Origin: Methanomassiliicoccales archaeon
GTDB lineage: Archaea; Thermoplasmatota; Thermoplasmata; Methanomassiliicoccales; UBA472
Reading direction: 5' to 3'
Assembly: GCA_038740345.1 (NCBI GenBank)
Contig: JAVYMA010000007.1
Coordinates: forward strand, 1-64,000
Length of the DNA: 64,000 nt
Shown: in pieces, positions 8,586 through 16,767 of the stretch
Numbering within the stretch: position 1 is the stretch's first letter
Layout of the letters: every line of letters begins with the position of its first letter
Translations under genes and position numbers: made by a program
The notes under the pieces: model-generated
The model's database searches: none
Seen by the model: the letters and a program-made list of their open reading frames with translations, nothing else
Told to the model about the DNA's origin: nothing

Positions 8586-9230
8586 TCAGAGTTTTAGCGT
8601 CTGTCTTGCTGCGTTATACCATAAATTGAAAAAATTGATTTTCCTCCAATCAGGATTCTCCTTCACATAGTCCACATACCATGAGCTCATACCGTCCCAC
8701 TCGTCCACGAACCCTTCACGGGTCATTCTCCATCCTGCCTCATCGGGCGTCAAATCGGACCTCGCCAAGACGAAGGGGAATGTAGTAGTCAGCATGTTTG
8801 ATTCGTTCGACTCTCCTCCTCTGGACTGTGGGATGATCAAAGCGGTACATGCGCCCGTGAGATAATAGGCTTGATGCATCTCACCCTCAGCCCAGAATTC
8901 ATGAAATGGGAAGTCCATAGAAAACTTTTCAGAAAGAAGGCGTAAGACGGCTGGGAATATCACTGGTTCCCCGGTGAACCGATTTATGAAGCCATCTCTG
9001 GAGAAGACTTTCATCTTCAATGTCAGATCGCCTCTCCAAATGTTCATAGCCACAGCCTTCCTATCCTGTGGGGAGCAGTGACATTTTGGAATTTTAATAA
9101 CGGCTCTTCGATTAAAGGGGCACTCTCTCTTCAAAACTTTCCTCGCTTCCTCCTCGCCATCTTCAGATAACGTCAGGCAAATATCCATTATAGCATCATG
9201 AATGGCTTTCATTTTCATACAACCAAACAC
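8586..9230 (-). CDS. HNH endonuclease-like protein with altered active site
   Basis: A 214-residue protein. Residues 77-195 follow a known family of HNH nucleases: an opening S-R-D-G-F-I-N-R-F-T-G-E-P, then I-F-P-A-V-L-R-L-L-S, a D-F-P-F-H step, SRGGESNESN and finally DEAGW and EWDG. In family members that I recall, the core reads D-H-V-x-P-x-S-R-G-G; here residues 128-139 read CTALIIPQSRGG, so the aspartate and the metal-binding histidine are replaced by Thr-Ala. An added N-terminal part carries two cysteines (C50 and C52). The product may bind nucleic acid without cutting it. It lies convergent with the formyltransferase gene, three bases apart. Confidence 0.6.
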   Translation of the reverse strand: MFGCMKMKAIHDAIMDICLTLSEDGEEEARKVLKRECPFNRRAVIKIPKCHCSPQDRKAVAMNIWRGDLTLKMKVFSRDGFINRFTGEPVIFPAVLRLLSEKFSMDFPFHEFWAEGEMHQAYYLTGACTALIIPQSRGGESNESNMLTTTFPFVLARSDLTPDEAGWRMTREGFVDEWDGMSSWYVDYVKENPDWRKINFFNLWYNAARQTLKL

Positions 9231-9446
9231 TTGTACAATTGATGGTAAATCTGTTCTTCGATGAAATGGAATTTGCAGGATAGAAACATCGAGTCAAACA
9301 TCGAGGCTCCGAGATTTTTAACTTATGATTCATCAGCTAATTACTTGGTGGGGGCTATATAGACACATCTATTATACCACGCGTCATTACTCGAACAGAA
9401 AGGTGAGGATTTCAACTCACTCATTCGCCCAGCAAGGCTAGGATTA

Positions 9447-10274
9447 ATGATGGAAGGCGTAGTAAGGATAATAGATTCACGGAAAGCCAATTCAATTAAG
9501 CGAACTCTAGAGGATATTTGGTCTTATCGCGAGCTCCTTTATTATTTCGTCTGGAAAGAGCTGAAGATTCGCTATAAGCAGACGCTTATTGGAGCGGCAT
9601 GGGCTGTCCTTCAGCCACTTATCGCGATGGCAATATTCTGGTTGGTCTTCGGCACGATTTTAGACGTGCAGACCGATGTTCCATATCCAATATTCGCGTA
9701 TTCGGGTCTCGTCATTTGGTACTATTTTTCTGGATCCCTCACCCAATCCTCAGCTTCGGTACTCAATAATTCCCACATATTGACCAAGGTCTATTTTCCT
9801 AGAATATTACTTCCCCTCTCCTATTGCCTGATTGGGTTGGTGGACTATATCATAGCCACAGTCATGCTGATTGTATTGATGCTATTATTCGGTATCATGC
9901 CCTCAGCTTGGCTCCTGCTGCTTTTCATACCTTTCTCCATGAGTGTGCTATTGGCCTCTGGCCTTGGGTTCTGGCTATCAGCCGTTTCCGCCAAATACCG
10001 TGATGTAAAGTACATCACCCCTTTCTTCGTGCAACTGCTTTTGTTTATCACCCCTATAATATATCCTTCAACCACAATCCCTCCCAGCTTTCGTTGGATC
10101 ATCAACATCAACCCCTTAGCTCCAATCATTGAAGCACAGAGGGCCTTTGTTTTAGGAACTGGACTAAGTGATTGGATTCCTTTGGGAATCTCCCTTTTGA
10201 TGACTTTAGCCATTTTTTTCCTAGGAGTTTTCTATTTCGCCCACCGAGAAAGACAGATGGCGGATGTGATTTGA
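9447..10274 (+). CDS. ABC-2 type exporter permease (Wzm/TagG-like)
   Basis: The 275 residues contain about six transmembrane helices and belong to the ABC-2 permease family that exports polysaccharides or other glycoconjugates. Family signatures are the N-terminal amphipathic segment WKELKIRYKQTLIGAAWAVL with its LGxxW-like motif, and YRDVKYITPFFVQLLLFITP with the following proline-rich bend before NPLAPIIEAQRAF. It is separated by one base from its ATPase partner at 10276, so the two form a complete transporter. No glycosyltransferase or sugar synthesis gene is adjacent, so the cargo (S-layer glycan, teichoic-like or exopolysaccharide) cannot be named. Confidence 0.93.
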   Translation: MMEGVVRIIDSRKANSIKRTLEDIWSYRELLYYFVWKELKIRYKQTLIGAAWAVLQPLIAMAIFWLVFGTILDVQTDVPYPIFAYSGLVIWYYFSGSLTQSSASVLNNSHILTKVYFPRILLPLSYCLIGLVDYIIATVMLIVLMLLFGIMPSAWLLLLFIPFSMSVLLASGLGFWLSAVSAKYRDVKYITPFFVQLLLFITPIIYPSTTIPPSFRWIININPLAPIIEAQRAFVLGTGLSDWIPLGISLLMTLAIFFLGVFYFAHRERQMADVI

Positions 10275-10275
10275 G

Positions 10276-11532
10276 ATGAAGGGGCCAATGATAGATGTGA
10301 GGAACGTATCCAAGAGATACATCATTGGCAGAAAGGACGAGTTAATGCCTTACCGCAATCTCTCAGAAATTATCACTGAAGTATTCACACACCCCCTTCG
10401 TGCCATTAAGAATTGGCGTGTGGAGAAAGAGTTCTTTTGGGCCCTTAAGGATATTTCAATGACGGTCGAGGAAGGGGAGGTGGTGGGCTTGATCGGCCGC
10501 AATGGTGCAGGAAAGACTACGCTCTTGAAAATAATCTCTCAAATCACATACCCCACCACCGGCGAAATACGCCTCAGAGGACGAGTGGGCAGTCTTTTAG
10601 AAGTTGGAACAGGTTTCCATCCAGAACTGACAGGACGAGAAAATATCTATATGAATGGAGCAATCCTGGGAATGAAAAGGGTAGAGATAGAACGAAGTTT
10701 TGAAGAGATCGTAAGGTTCTCAGAACTGGAGAAGTTCCTGGATACACCGGTGAAAAGATATTCGAGCGGAATGTATGTCAGGCTTGGCTTTGCTGTGGCA
10801 GCACATCTGAATCCTGAAATATTATTGGTGGATGAAGTCTTAGCCGTAGGTGACGTGCAATTTCAGAAAAAATGCCTAGGTAAGATAAAGGATGTAAGCC
10901 AGGGTGGGAGAACGGTTCTCTTCGTTAGTCATAACATGCCTGTTCTGGAAGGGCTGTGCGACAAGGCTGCACTGATTCAAGATGGTCATTTGAAAATGAT
11001 AGGAGACACTCACGACGTGATAGCTGAGTACCTTAGATATCTTAGCCTTCATACCGGCAATGATCTGGATTTGCCCATAGTAAAGAGGAGTGGGGATGGG
11101 AGAGCAAGATTTACTTTCATAGAACTTAGGGATGAGCACGGAGATACTATCGAGAGTGTGATGGAAGGGAAGCCTTTCAAGATAATATTGACACTGCGTG
11201 TCCTATCCGAGATCGAGCTCGACAAGATAGAAATCACTTTTTCGGACGCAATGAGTAGGAGTATTTTGACTACCAGGAGCACTGATTCGATAAGATTGTC
11301 TAAGCTCTCGATAGGAACCCATCGGTTCGAAGTGCATATAAGCCCAAATCCTCTGACCAGTGGTTCTTATACCCTTGGATTATCCTGCTCTGGCCCACAT
11401 TTGCAAAAATATGATGTCATTGACCTTGCCTACAGCCTGAGTGTGGTGCCGAATCTTCAGGATGATGCGCTAGGTAAAAGGCCTGGCATTATTCGCTTGC
11501 CTTTTGAGTGGGCAAAGGAAAATACCCCTTAG
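10276..11532 (+). CDS. ABC exporter ATPase with C-terminal cargo-binding domain (Wzt-like)
   Basis: Residues 1-245 form the nucleotide-binding domain: a Wzt-type N-terminal extension, Walker A GRNGAGKTTLLK, the long Q-loop region with GSLLEVGTGFHPELTGREN, signature YSSGM, Walker B ILLVDEVLAVGD and the switch histidine in FVSHNM. A second domain at about 265-405 consists of predicted beta strands (KPFKIILTLRVL, SGSYTLGLSCSG) and matches the position of the carbohydrate-binding jelly roll of Wzt proteins. Such domains recognise a terminal modification of the exported glycan. The gene follows the permease with one base between stop and start, so translation is coupled. Confidence 0.93.
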   Translation: MKGPMIDVRNVSKRYIIGRKDELMPYRNLSEIITEVFTHPLRAIKNWRVEKEFFWALKDISMTVEEGEVVGLIGRNGAGKTTLLKIISQITYPTTGEIRLRGRVGSLLEVGTGFHPELTGRENIYMNGAILGMKRVEIERSFEEIVRFSELEKFLDTPVKRYSSGMYVRLGFAVAAHLNPEILLVDEVLAVGDVQFQKKCLGKIKDVSQGGRTVLFVSHNMPVLEGLCDKAALIQDGHLKMIGDTHDVIAEYLRYLSLHTGNDLDLPIVKRSGDGRARFTFIELRDEHGDTIESVMEGKPFKIILTLRVLSEIELDKIEITFSDAMSRSILTTRSTDSIRLSKLSIGTHRFEVHISPNPLTSGSYTLGLSCSGPHLQKYDVIDLAYSLSVVPNLQDDALGKRPGIIRLPFEWAKENTP

Positions 11533-11954
11533 CAACGAGCACTTAAACTAAACTTTATAGTAGGAAACAGTAACCAATCGTCAGACTGACTGATCTTGCC
11601 CAACTTAATCGGAAGGCAACCTCCTATCATAGGTCTTCGTCTGAGTCCAAATCATAAAATCATCACTTCTATTGCCTCAACAACAAAGTCGTAAGAAACG
11701 GCAACTTTAAAGGCAACTTAACTAGAATTATCCTCAAGGATGAAAAGGATAATGTTTTTTTTTTCGAAATTCTTTTAAAACCAAGGCTGAAATGCGCAAC
11801 TACTCGGCCAAATATGTGGTCAGAGAAGTTGTAATGCAATGAGAGGCTCATTATATGGATTTAAAGTATGATTTGTTGGCCCTTAAGACGAATCGAACAA
11901 TAGACTGAAAATCTATACAAGGCACTTATGAACCAGGATAAGAGGTGAACTGAG
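11533..11954. other. Intergenic, no gene seen
   Basis: These 422 bases are AT-rich with many stops in all frames; no tRNA or clear small gene is visible. A T10 run lies near 11756-11765 and could serve as a terminator of the exporter operon. The promoter of the methyltransferase should lie near the right end, but no convincing TATA box was identified. Confidence 0.4.
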
Positions 11955-12575
11955 GTGAGGAGCGTATTCGATGAACTTGCCGAGGATTACGATTCTTGGT
12001 TCGAAAGGCATCCTGCCGTTTATCAATCAGAATTGGAAGCTTTAAGCAGAGCGTTGACGGGAGGATTGGGATTAGAGGTTGGGGTTGGCACGGGGCGATT
12101 TGCATCATTCTTTGGGGTAAAGATCGGATTGGACCCCTCGACCGCCATGCTCTCGCTCTCGAAAATAAGAGAGATCGAACCGGTGAGGGGGATAGCCGAG
12201 GCCTTGCCTTTCAAGGATGCCGTTTTTGACCAGGTGCTCTTCGTTACCTCCCTCTGCTTTACTAAACGACCAGAGAAGGCTTTAATGGAGGCGAATAGGG
12301 TTTTGCGGAAAAATGGTAGGGTCGTTATTGGTTTGATCGATCGAGGCAGCCCTTTAGGTCAAGAATATATCTCGAAAGTTAAGCACAGCCGTTTCTATGA
12401 AGGGGCGATTTTTCATTCAACAGAAGAGGTCCTCGAAATGATGAGGAAGTCCGGCTTCATACCCTATACCACCTTCCAGACGATTTTTCAAGAGCCTGAA
12501 CGCATCACCACTCCCTCTCAAATCACCGCAGGGTATGGGAGAGGATTGTTCGTGGTCCTATCAGGGAAAAAATAA
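11955..12575 (+). CDS. Class I SAM-dependent methyltransferase
   Basis: A 206-residue methyltransferase of the Methyltransf_11 (UbiE-like) type. It begins VFDELAEDYDSWFERHPAVY, a typical N-terminal helix; motif I is GLEVGVGTGRFA and the motif IV region is FDQVLFVTSLCF, followed by MEANRVLRKNGRVVIGLID. The GTG start at 11955 is supported by GAGGTGA ending about seven bases upstream. The protein lacks a Cys cluster or targeting domain, so the acceptor is unknown; small molecules are common for this type. It is a single gene with no obvious operon partner. Confidence 0.88.
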   Translation: MRSVFDELAEDYDSWFERHPAVYQSELEALSRALTGGLGLEVGVGTGRFASFFGVKIGLDPSTAMLSLSKIREIEPVRGIAEALPFKDAVFDQVLFVTSLCFTKRPEKALMEANRVLRKNGRVVIGLIDRGSPLGQEYISKVKHSRFYEGAIFHSTEEVLEMMRKSGFIPYTTFQTIFQEPERITTPSQITAGYGRGLFVVLSGKK

Positions 12576-12928
12576 TCGGTGATTCCTATTATTGTTAATT
12601 TCAAATTAAAAAAATCGTTAATGAAAAAAGTAATATTGTGGATGTTGATTAAGAGATTCGAAGAGTTCGCCCCTTAACTTTTGCCAGATTTAATAAATAA
12701 AAAGTTGATAAGTTGCACCTAAAATATAATCTTCTTTAAAAGCTGATGGAAGTGTTTGAACTTCCACATCTCATCAAAGATGATTAAAATCTTAAAAGAT
12801 GAGAAGTTAGCACTGGAATGAGAAGGGTTCGGCATTGATTGCTCTTAAAAAAAGATGTGGAAGAGCGCAGATGCAATGGAGAGCCAGAGTTCAGATTATA
12901 TAAAGAGCTTAATAGAAAGGATCGAAGG
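12576..12928. other. Intergenic region with nested inverted repeats
   Basis: No protein gene is seen in 353 bases. A perfect hairpin TGGAAGT-GTTTGA-ACTTCCA occupies 12747-12766. A perfect 11-bp inverted repeat pairs CTTCCACATCT (12761-12771) with AGATGTGGAAG (12853-12863), and CTCATC/GATGAG pair inside it. The region could be an unrecognised RNA or a remnant; see the findings. Confidence 0.45.
12847..12853 (-). terminator. Oligo-T terminator candidate after tRNA-Glu
   Basis: Read on the minus strand, a T7 tract lies about 75 bases downstream of the tRNA-Glu gene. Archaeal RNA polymerase commonly stops in such U-runs. Assigned by sequence and position only. Confidence 0.35.
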
Positions 12929-13001
12929 TGCTCCCGCCGGGATTTGAACCCGGGTCGCAGACTCGAAAGGCCTGCATGATTGGCCGCTACACTACGGGAG
13001 C
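12929..13001 (-). tRNA. tRNA-Glu (anticodon TTC)
   Basis: The minus strand folds as a cloverleaf: acceptor stem GCTCCCG with CGGGAGC, anticodon stem CAGGC with GTCTG around the loop CTTTCGA (anticodon TTC), and a T arm containing GGGTTCAAATCCC. The discriminator is A (complement of 12929). The CCA end is not encoded, since the following bases read CCT. There is no intron. A TATA-like GTTTAAGTAG lies about 30 bases upstream (13029-13038, minus strand). Confidence 0.97.
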
Positions 13002-13116
13002 GGGATGGCGACATTATGGCCATTTGCTACTTAAACCTTGGCCAATCTCGTGTACATTTTATTTACGATATTTAACGCATTCCAGTAAAAAGTTGTGGAG
13101 TCTTACCTAAAGCAAT

Positions 13117-13128
13117 CTTATATATATT
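13117..13128 (+). promoter_or_regulatory. TATA box of the aIF1A-rio1 operon
   Basis: CTTATATATATT is a strong archaeal TATA element. Transcription would start about 25 bases downstream, near 13150, leaving a short leader that still contains the GGAGGT ribosome-binding site at 13155-13160. Confidence 0.7.
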
Positions 13129-13165
13129 GAATCCTTATTAGGAAAATACCTTGCGGAGGTTGTAA

Positions 13166-13507
13166 TTGAGCGAGTACGATAACCAAGAAGAAGAGGAGGT
13201 TAATCCTGAGGAAGAAATCCTTAGGACCCCCTATCCAAATAAGAAGGAAGGGGAGATGTTCGGGATAGCCGATCAACTTCTTGGAGCGTCCCGCATTAAA
13301 ATCATGTGTGCAGATGGCAAGTCACGCATGGGACGAATCCCAGGCAAAATCCGCAAGAGGATGTGGATCAGAGAGGGTGATCTGGTCATCGTCAAACCGT
13401 GGGAGTTCCAAGACGATAAAGCAGATATCCTTTATCGATACACGAAGACTCAGGCTGCTTATTTAAGTAGGAAGAAAGTACTTCCTAAGAATCTGGATAT
13501 TTTCTAA
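13166..13507 (+). CDS. Translation initiation factor aIF1A
   Basis: The 113-residue protein is the archaeal counterpart of eIF1A, which binds the A site of the small subunit and helps initiator tRNA and start-codon selection. An acidic N-terminal tail (EEEEVNPEEEILR) precedes the S1-like OB fold with the family motifs GDQLLGA-like DQLLGASRIKIMCADGKSR and GRIPGKIRKRMWIREGDLVI. The start is TTG at 13166, fixed by GGAGGT five bases upstream and by the family N-terminus. It heads the cluster aIF1A-rio1-KH, which is conserved in archaea. Confidence 0.96.
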   Translation: MSEYDNQEEEEVNPEEEILRTPYPNKKEGEMFGIADQLLGASRIKIMCADGKSRMGRIPGKIRKRMWIREGDLVIVKPWEFQDDKADILYRYTKTQAAYLSRKKVLPKNLDIF

Positions 13508-13520
13508 TATTGGAGGCAGG

Positions 13521-14309
13521 ATGCCCCGGCGAGATGAAATCTTTGCTGCTTTGGAGCGCAAGATACAGGAACTTAAGACTAGGGAGTATGGGGCGGTAGA
13601 AGATGAGGACCGCAAAACCCTGGCTGAAGTATTTGATAAACCTGCGTTGTTGACTATATATAAGCTCATGACGGATGGTCTCATCGAGACAGTCGATTTC
13701 CCTATTTCGACTGGAAAGGAGGCTAATGTGTTTCGGGTCACCTCGCCTGATGGGAACTATTACGCTCTTAAAATATATCGTACCTCTACCCTGACTTTCA
13801 AGCGCATTTCCCGCTATATAGAAGGCGATCCACGTTTCAAAGGCATCAAAGGTTCGCGAAGAAAAGTGGTATTCGCCTGGGCCACTAAAGAGTTTAGGAA
13901 CTTGCAGCGACTGAAGGAAGCTAAAGTGCGAGTTCCCGCGCCTGTGAAGTTCAATCAGAATATGCTTGTCATGGAGTTCATCGGAACTGAAGGCCAACCA
14001 GCGCCCTTACTTAGAGAGGTCCAGTTGGATGATCCCAGGAAGACATATATGACGGTAGTGAAGTATATAAAAGCCGCATACAAGAAGGCGGAGTTGGTCC
14101 ATGCAGACCTTTCAGAATATAACATACTCATGCATGAAGGGGAGCCTGTGATAATTGATGTTGGACAGGGGATGACTTTGGAACATCCCAATGCTAAGGA
14201 GTTTCTGCTAAGGGACATCGAGAATATTAATCGCTTCTTCCGCTCTCTTGACGTTAAGGTCATTGAAACAAACCAGCTGATGAAGGACATAACGGGGGTC
14301 AAGCAATGA
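13521..14309 (+). CDS. rio1: RIO1-type serine protein kinase
   Basis: Atypical kinase/ATPase that acts in late maturation of the small ribosomal subunit. In the 262 residues one sees the flexible P-loop STGKEANVFRV (about 73-83), the ATP-anchoring lysine in YALKIYRT, the catalytic loop LVHADLSEYNIL with the Asp and Asn, and the metal-binding Asp in VIIDVGQGM. A GGAGG at 13510-13515 precedes the ATG at 13521. It sits between aIF1A and the KH protein and overlaps the latter by four bases; the combination with Dim2/Pno1 matches their joint role in pre-40S biogenesis in eukaryotes. Confidence 0.97.
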   Translation: MPRRDEIFAALERKIQELKTREYGAVEDEDRKTLAEVFDKPALLTIYKLMTDGLIETVDFPISTGKEANVFRVTSPDGNYYALKIYRTSTLTFKRISRYIEGDPRFKGIKGSRRKVVFAWATKEFRNLQRLKEAKVRVPAPVKFNQNMLVMEFIGTEGQPAPLLREVQLDDPRKTYMTVVKYIKAAYKKAELVHADLSEYNILMHEGEPVIIDVGQGMTLEHPNAKEFLLRDIENINRFFRSLDVKVIETNQLMKDITGVKQ

Positions 14310-14848
14310 AGATAGTGAGGATCCCGAAGGAGAGGATAGGCGCCGTCATCGGCACGAATGGAAAGACGAAAGCTTATCTGGAAGAGATGTTAGGAGTACA
14401 GCTCAATATCGATTCCGAAGGAGAGGTTACGATCATGGAAGAGAGCGCCAAGGATCCATTGGCGGTTCTGAAAGCTATTGATGTGGTAAAGGCTATTGGG
14501 CGCGGTTTCAGTCCACAGCATGCCTATCGCCTCTTCGACGACATGGAGTACCTGGAGATAATAGACATGAAGGATTACGTGGGTAGCAAGCCAGAGCAAT
14601 TGACGCGACAAAGAGCCAGGGTCATCGGATCGCAAGGTAAGACGCGTAGGCTCATCGAGGATTTAACCGGCGTCTACATGTCTGTCTATGGAAGCACTGT
14701 GGGTCTTATAGGCCAGCCCGAGCAGGTCGAGGTGGCAAGGAAAGCGGTGGATATGCTCTTGCGTGGAAGCGAGCATTCCACAGTGTATCGATTTCTTGAG
14801 CGTAACAGGTCAAGACTGCGGATAATAGAAATGGGCTTCGAACCTTGA
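14306..14848 (+). CDS. KH-domain RNA-binding protein (Pno1/Dim2-like)
   Basis: The 180 residues contain two KH domains: one at about 3-70 with the GxxG loop IGTNGKTK, and one at about 95-165 with IGSQGKTRRLIEDLTG. This is the archaeal homolog of eukaryotic Pno1/Dim2, a ribosome assembly factor that binds the 3' end of small-subunit rRNA. The gene overlaps rio1 by ATGA, so translation is coupled. The final segment SRLRIIEMGFEP is typical of the archaeal family. Confidence 0.93.
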   Translation: MKIVRIPKERIGAVIGTNGKTKAYLEEMLGVQLNIDSEGEVTIMEESAKDPLAVLKAIDVVKAIGRGFSPQHAYRLFDDMEYLEIIDMKDYVGSKPEQLTRQRARVIGSQGKTRRLIEDLTGVYMSVYGSTVGLIGQPEQVEVARKAVDMLLRGSEHSTVYRFLERNRSRLRIIEMGFEP

Positions 14849-14889
14849 TAAGGTAGCCCTTATAAACTGATCTGATCTGCAGGTTATTT

Positions 14890-16122
14890 ATGGACCATTT
14901 AATCGATAGAGCGGAAAGAGCGCTCTCCCTTGACCTTTGCGACCACTGCCTAGGGAGGTTGTTCGCCAGAGTGGACACGGGGCTCTCCAATCGTGAGAGG
15001 GGAGAGTCGTTGCGTATGGCTGTGGCGTGGAGGAGAGCGTTGGAGGATAGAAAGCCTCTTCCACCCCACCAGAGATGCCAGATCTGTGATGAGCTATTCG
15101 AAATGGTCCCTCGCTTTGCCCAGGCTGTAGTGGAGAAGCTTAGGTCAGTGGAGTTCGATACTTTTCTCATCGGTACACGCATCGACCCATTGATACTAGA
15201 GAAAGAGGAAAGATTGTGGGAGATGGTAGGCCAGGATAGGGCTGAGCCGATAAAGGCGGAAATGAATCAGGAGATTGGCAAGGCTGTGCAAGGTATGATT
15301 CCACAAGAGGTAGATTTCTCCTCGCCTGACGTGGTGGCTCTGGTGGATACTCGTTTCTGCCACGTGGAGCTGGATGTTTCCCCTCTCTTCATTTACGGTC
15401 GATACCGCAAATACTCTAGAGCGATACCTCAGACCCGTTGGCCCTGCAACCGATGCCGGGGCAAGGGGTGCACGAAATGCAACAATACAGGTAAGATGTA
15501 TCAGACCAGCGTGCAGGAGATAATCGGAGAACCGATCAGAAAGTGGGCTGAGGGTACGGATCACTTTTTTCACGGTATGGGACGCGAGGATATTGATGCA
15601 AGAATGCTAGGGAATGGGAGACCGTTCATTTTAGAAGTCAGAGAGCCGAAGAGAAGGAGATTAGACCTCGAAGCCCTTGAGAACGAGATAAATATGGCCG
15701 GGAAGGGGGTTATCGATGTGCGAGATCTTCGATTTTCCAGCCGTGATGAAGTCCGTCGCATTAAACTGGCGATCCCTGACAAGGAGTATCGGGTTAGGGT
15801 TCAATTTGAAAGCAAAGTTAATAAGGAGCAATTGGATGAGGTAGTCCAATCGCTAAAGCGCATACGCATCACCCAGCAGACGCCAGCACGGGTCGCGCAT
15901 AGGCGTGCCGACCTTGCCAGGGAGCGAGAGATAAAGGGGCTAGTGCTGGAGGAGTTCGATGGTTCCTCGGCCACGTTTAGGCTTCGCACCGAAGCCGGAA
16001 CGTATGTCAAGGAATTCATCCATGGCGACTCTGGCCGGACCATCCCTTCCCTGGCCGAAAGACTTGGCATACCATGTAGCGTGGAATGGCTGGACGTGAT
16101 CGAGATCGCTGATCAGAATTGA
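14890..16122 (+). CDS. pus10: tRNA pseudouridine(54/55) synthase Pus10
   Basis: The archaeal enzyme that makes pseudouridine 54 and 55 in the T loop of tRNA. The 410-residue length is as expected. The N-terminal THUMP-containing part starts with the zinc ligand pair LDLCDHCLGRLF and a second pair in QRCQICDELF. The catalytic domain contains the motif with the active Asp in REDIDARMLGNGRPF, followed by LEVREPKRR, and ends with the RTEAGTYVKEFIHGDSGRT segment, which is specific to Pus10. An extra CNRCRGKGCTKCNNTGKM knuckle lies near residues 187-204. It starts the run pus10-L21e-rpoF-DUF655-ksgA, all spaced by under 11 bases. Confidence 0.95.
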   Translation: MDHLIDRAERALSLDLCDHCLGRLFARVDTGLSNRERGESLRMAVAWRRALEDRKPLPPHQRCQICDELFEMVPRFAQAVVEKLRSVEFDTFLIGTRIDPLILEKEERLWEMVGQDRAEPIKAEMNQEIGKAVQGMIPQEVDFSSPDVVALVDTRFCHVELDVSPLFIYGRYRKYSRAIPQTRWPCNRCRGKGCTKCNNTGKMYQTSVQEIIGEPIRKWAEGTDHFFHGMGREDIDARMLGNGRPFILEVREPKRRRLDLEALENEINMAGKGVIDVRDLRFSSRDEVRRIKLAIPDKEYRVRVQFESKVNKEQLDEVVQSLKRIRITQQTPARVAHRRADLAREREIKGLVLEEFDGSSATFRLRTEAGTYVKEFIHGDSGRTIPSLAERLGIPCSVEWLDVIEIADQN

Positions 16123-16131
16123 GGGATCACT

Positions 16132-16425
16132 ATGGTAAAAGCATCACATGGCCCAAGGAAGAAGTCGAGAAATTTGCTAAGGAAATCCCCGAGGTCTCGG
16201 GGTCTCTCCCCCATCACACATGAGTTCCAGGAATTCGAGGTGGGAGAGAAAGTGCACATTTATCTGGATCCCAGCATCCACCACGGTATGCCTGCGCTAC
16301 GCTTCCATGGGAAGACTGGAACAGTAATCGGGATGCAGGGAAGGGCTTTCGTGCTCGCGGTAAAGGATGGAGATAAAGTAAAGACTGTCCTGTCCACCCC
16401 TGAACACCTGAGGAAGAGCGCCTAA
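16132..16425 (+). CDS. rpl21e: Large-subunit ribosomal protein L21e
   Basis: The 97-residue basic protein has the L21e layout: a lysine- and arginine-rich start (HGPRKKSRNLLRKSPRSRG), then an SH3-like barrel with EKVHIYLDPSIHHGMP and FHGKTGTVIGMQGRAF. It is an exclusively archaeal/eukaryotic ribosomal protein. The stop codon shares its last A with the ATG of rpoF (TAATG), so the two are cotranslated. This L21e-rpoF order is common in euryarchaea. Confidence 0.97.
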   Translation: MVKASHGPRKKSRNLLRKSPRSRGLSPITHEFQEFEVGEKVHIYLDPSIHHGMPALRFHGKTGTVIGMQGRAFVLAVKDGDKVKTVLSTPEHLRKSA

Positions 16426-16763
16426 TGCTGGTGAGGGAAATGTCCGAGGAACGGCTGATCACCTTGGCCGAGGTCAAGGAGCTTTTGGAAGAGGAGGCAA
16501 AGAGTCGCCCGCAACTTTCTCATGAGCAGAAGATAGCTTTGGACCACGCTAGTAAGTTCGCTAAGCTCTCTGTCGCCGATGCCAAAGCTCTGCTAGAAGA
16601 GCTTAGGCAGATGGGGTTCATCTCTGATCCTATAGCCTACCGCATAGTTGACATCTGTCCGACCTATCCTGAAGAAGTGCGGGCTATTTTCGCCAAGGAA
16701 AGGCTTATCCTTGAGAAGAAGCAAATCGATCAGATAATCACTGCTGTGAAGAAGCGCATTTAA
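16425..16763 (+). CDS. rpoF: RNA polymerase subunit F (Rpb4-like)
   Basis: The 112-residue subunit corresponds to eukaryotic Rpb4. With RpoE/Rpb7 it forms the stalk of RNA polymerase that aids open-complex formation and binds RNA. It shows the two-part structure of the family: helix LITLAEVKELLEEEAKS, then the HRDC-like domain DHASKFAKLSVADAKALLEEL and EEVRAIFAKERLILEKKQIDQI. Translation may start at 16425 (overlapping the L21e stop) or at ATG 16440, which yields MSEERLITL and has GGTGAGG just upstream. Confidence 0.92.
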   Translation: MLVREMSEERLITLAEVKELLEEEAKSRPQLSHEQKIALDHASKFAKLSVADAKALLEELRQMGFISDPIAYRIVDICPTYPEEVRAIFAKERLILEKKQIDQIITAVKKRI

Positions 16764-16767
16764 GCCG

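Noticed and set aside
13485-13997. Long minus-strand frame of 170 codons opposite rio1
   Set aside because: It is antisense to a well-supported RIO1 kinase with intact catalytic motifs, and its product shows no recognisable domain.
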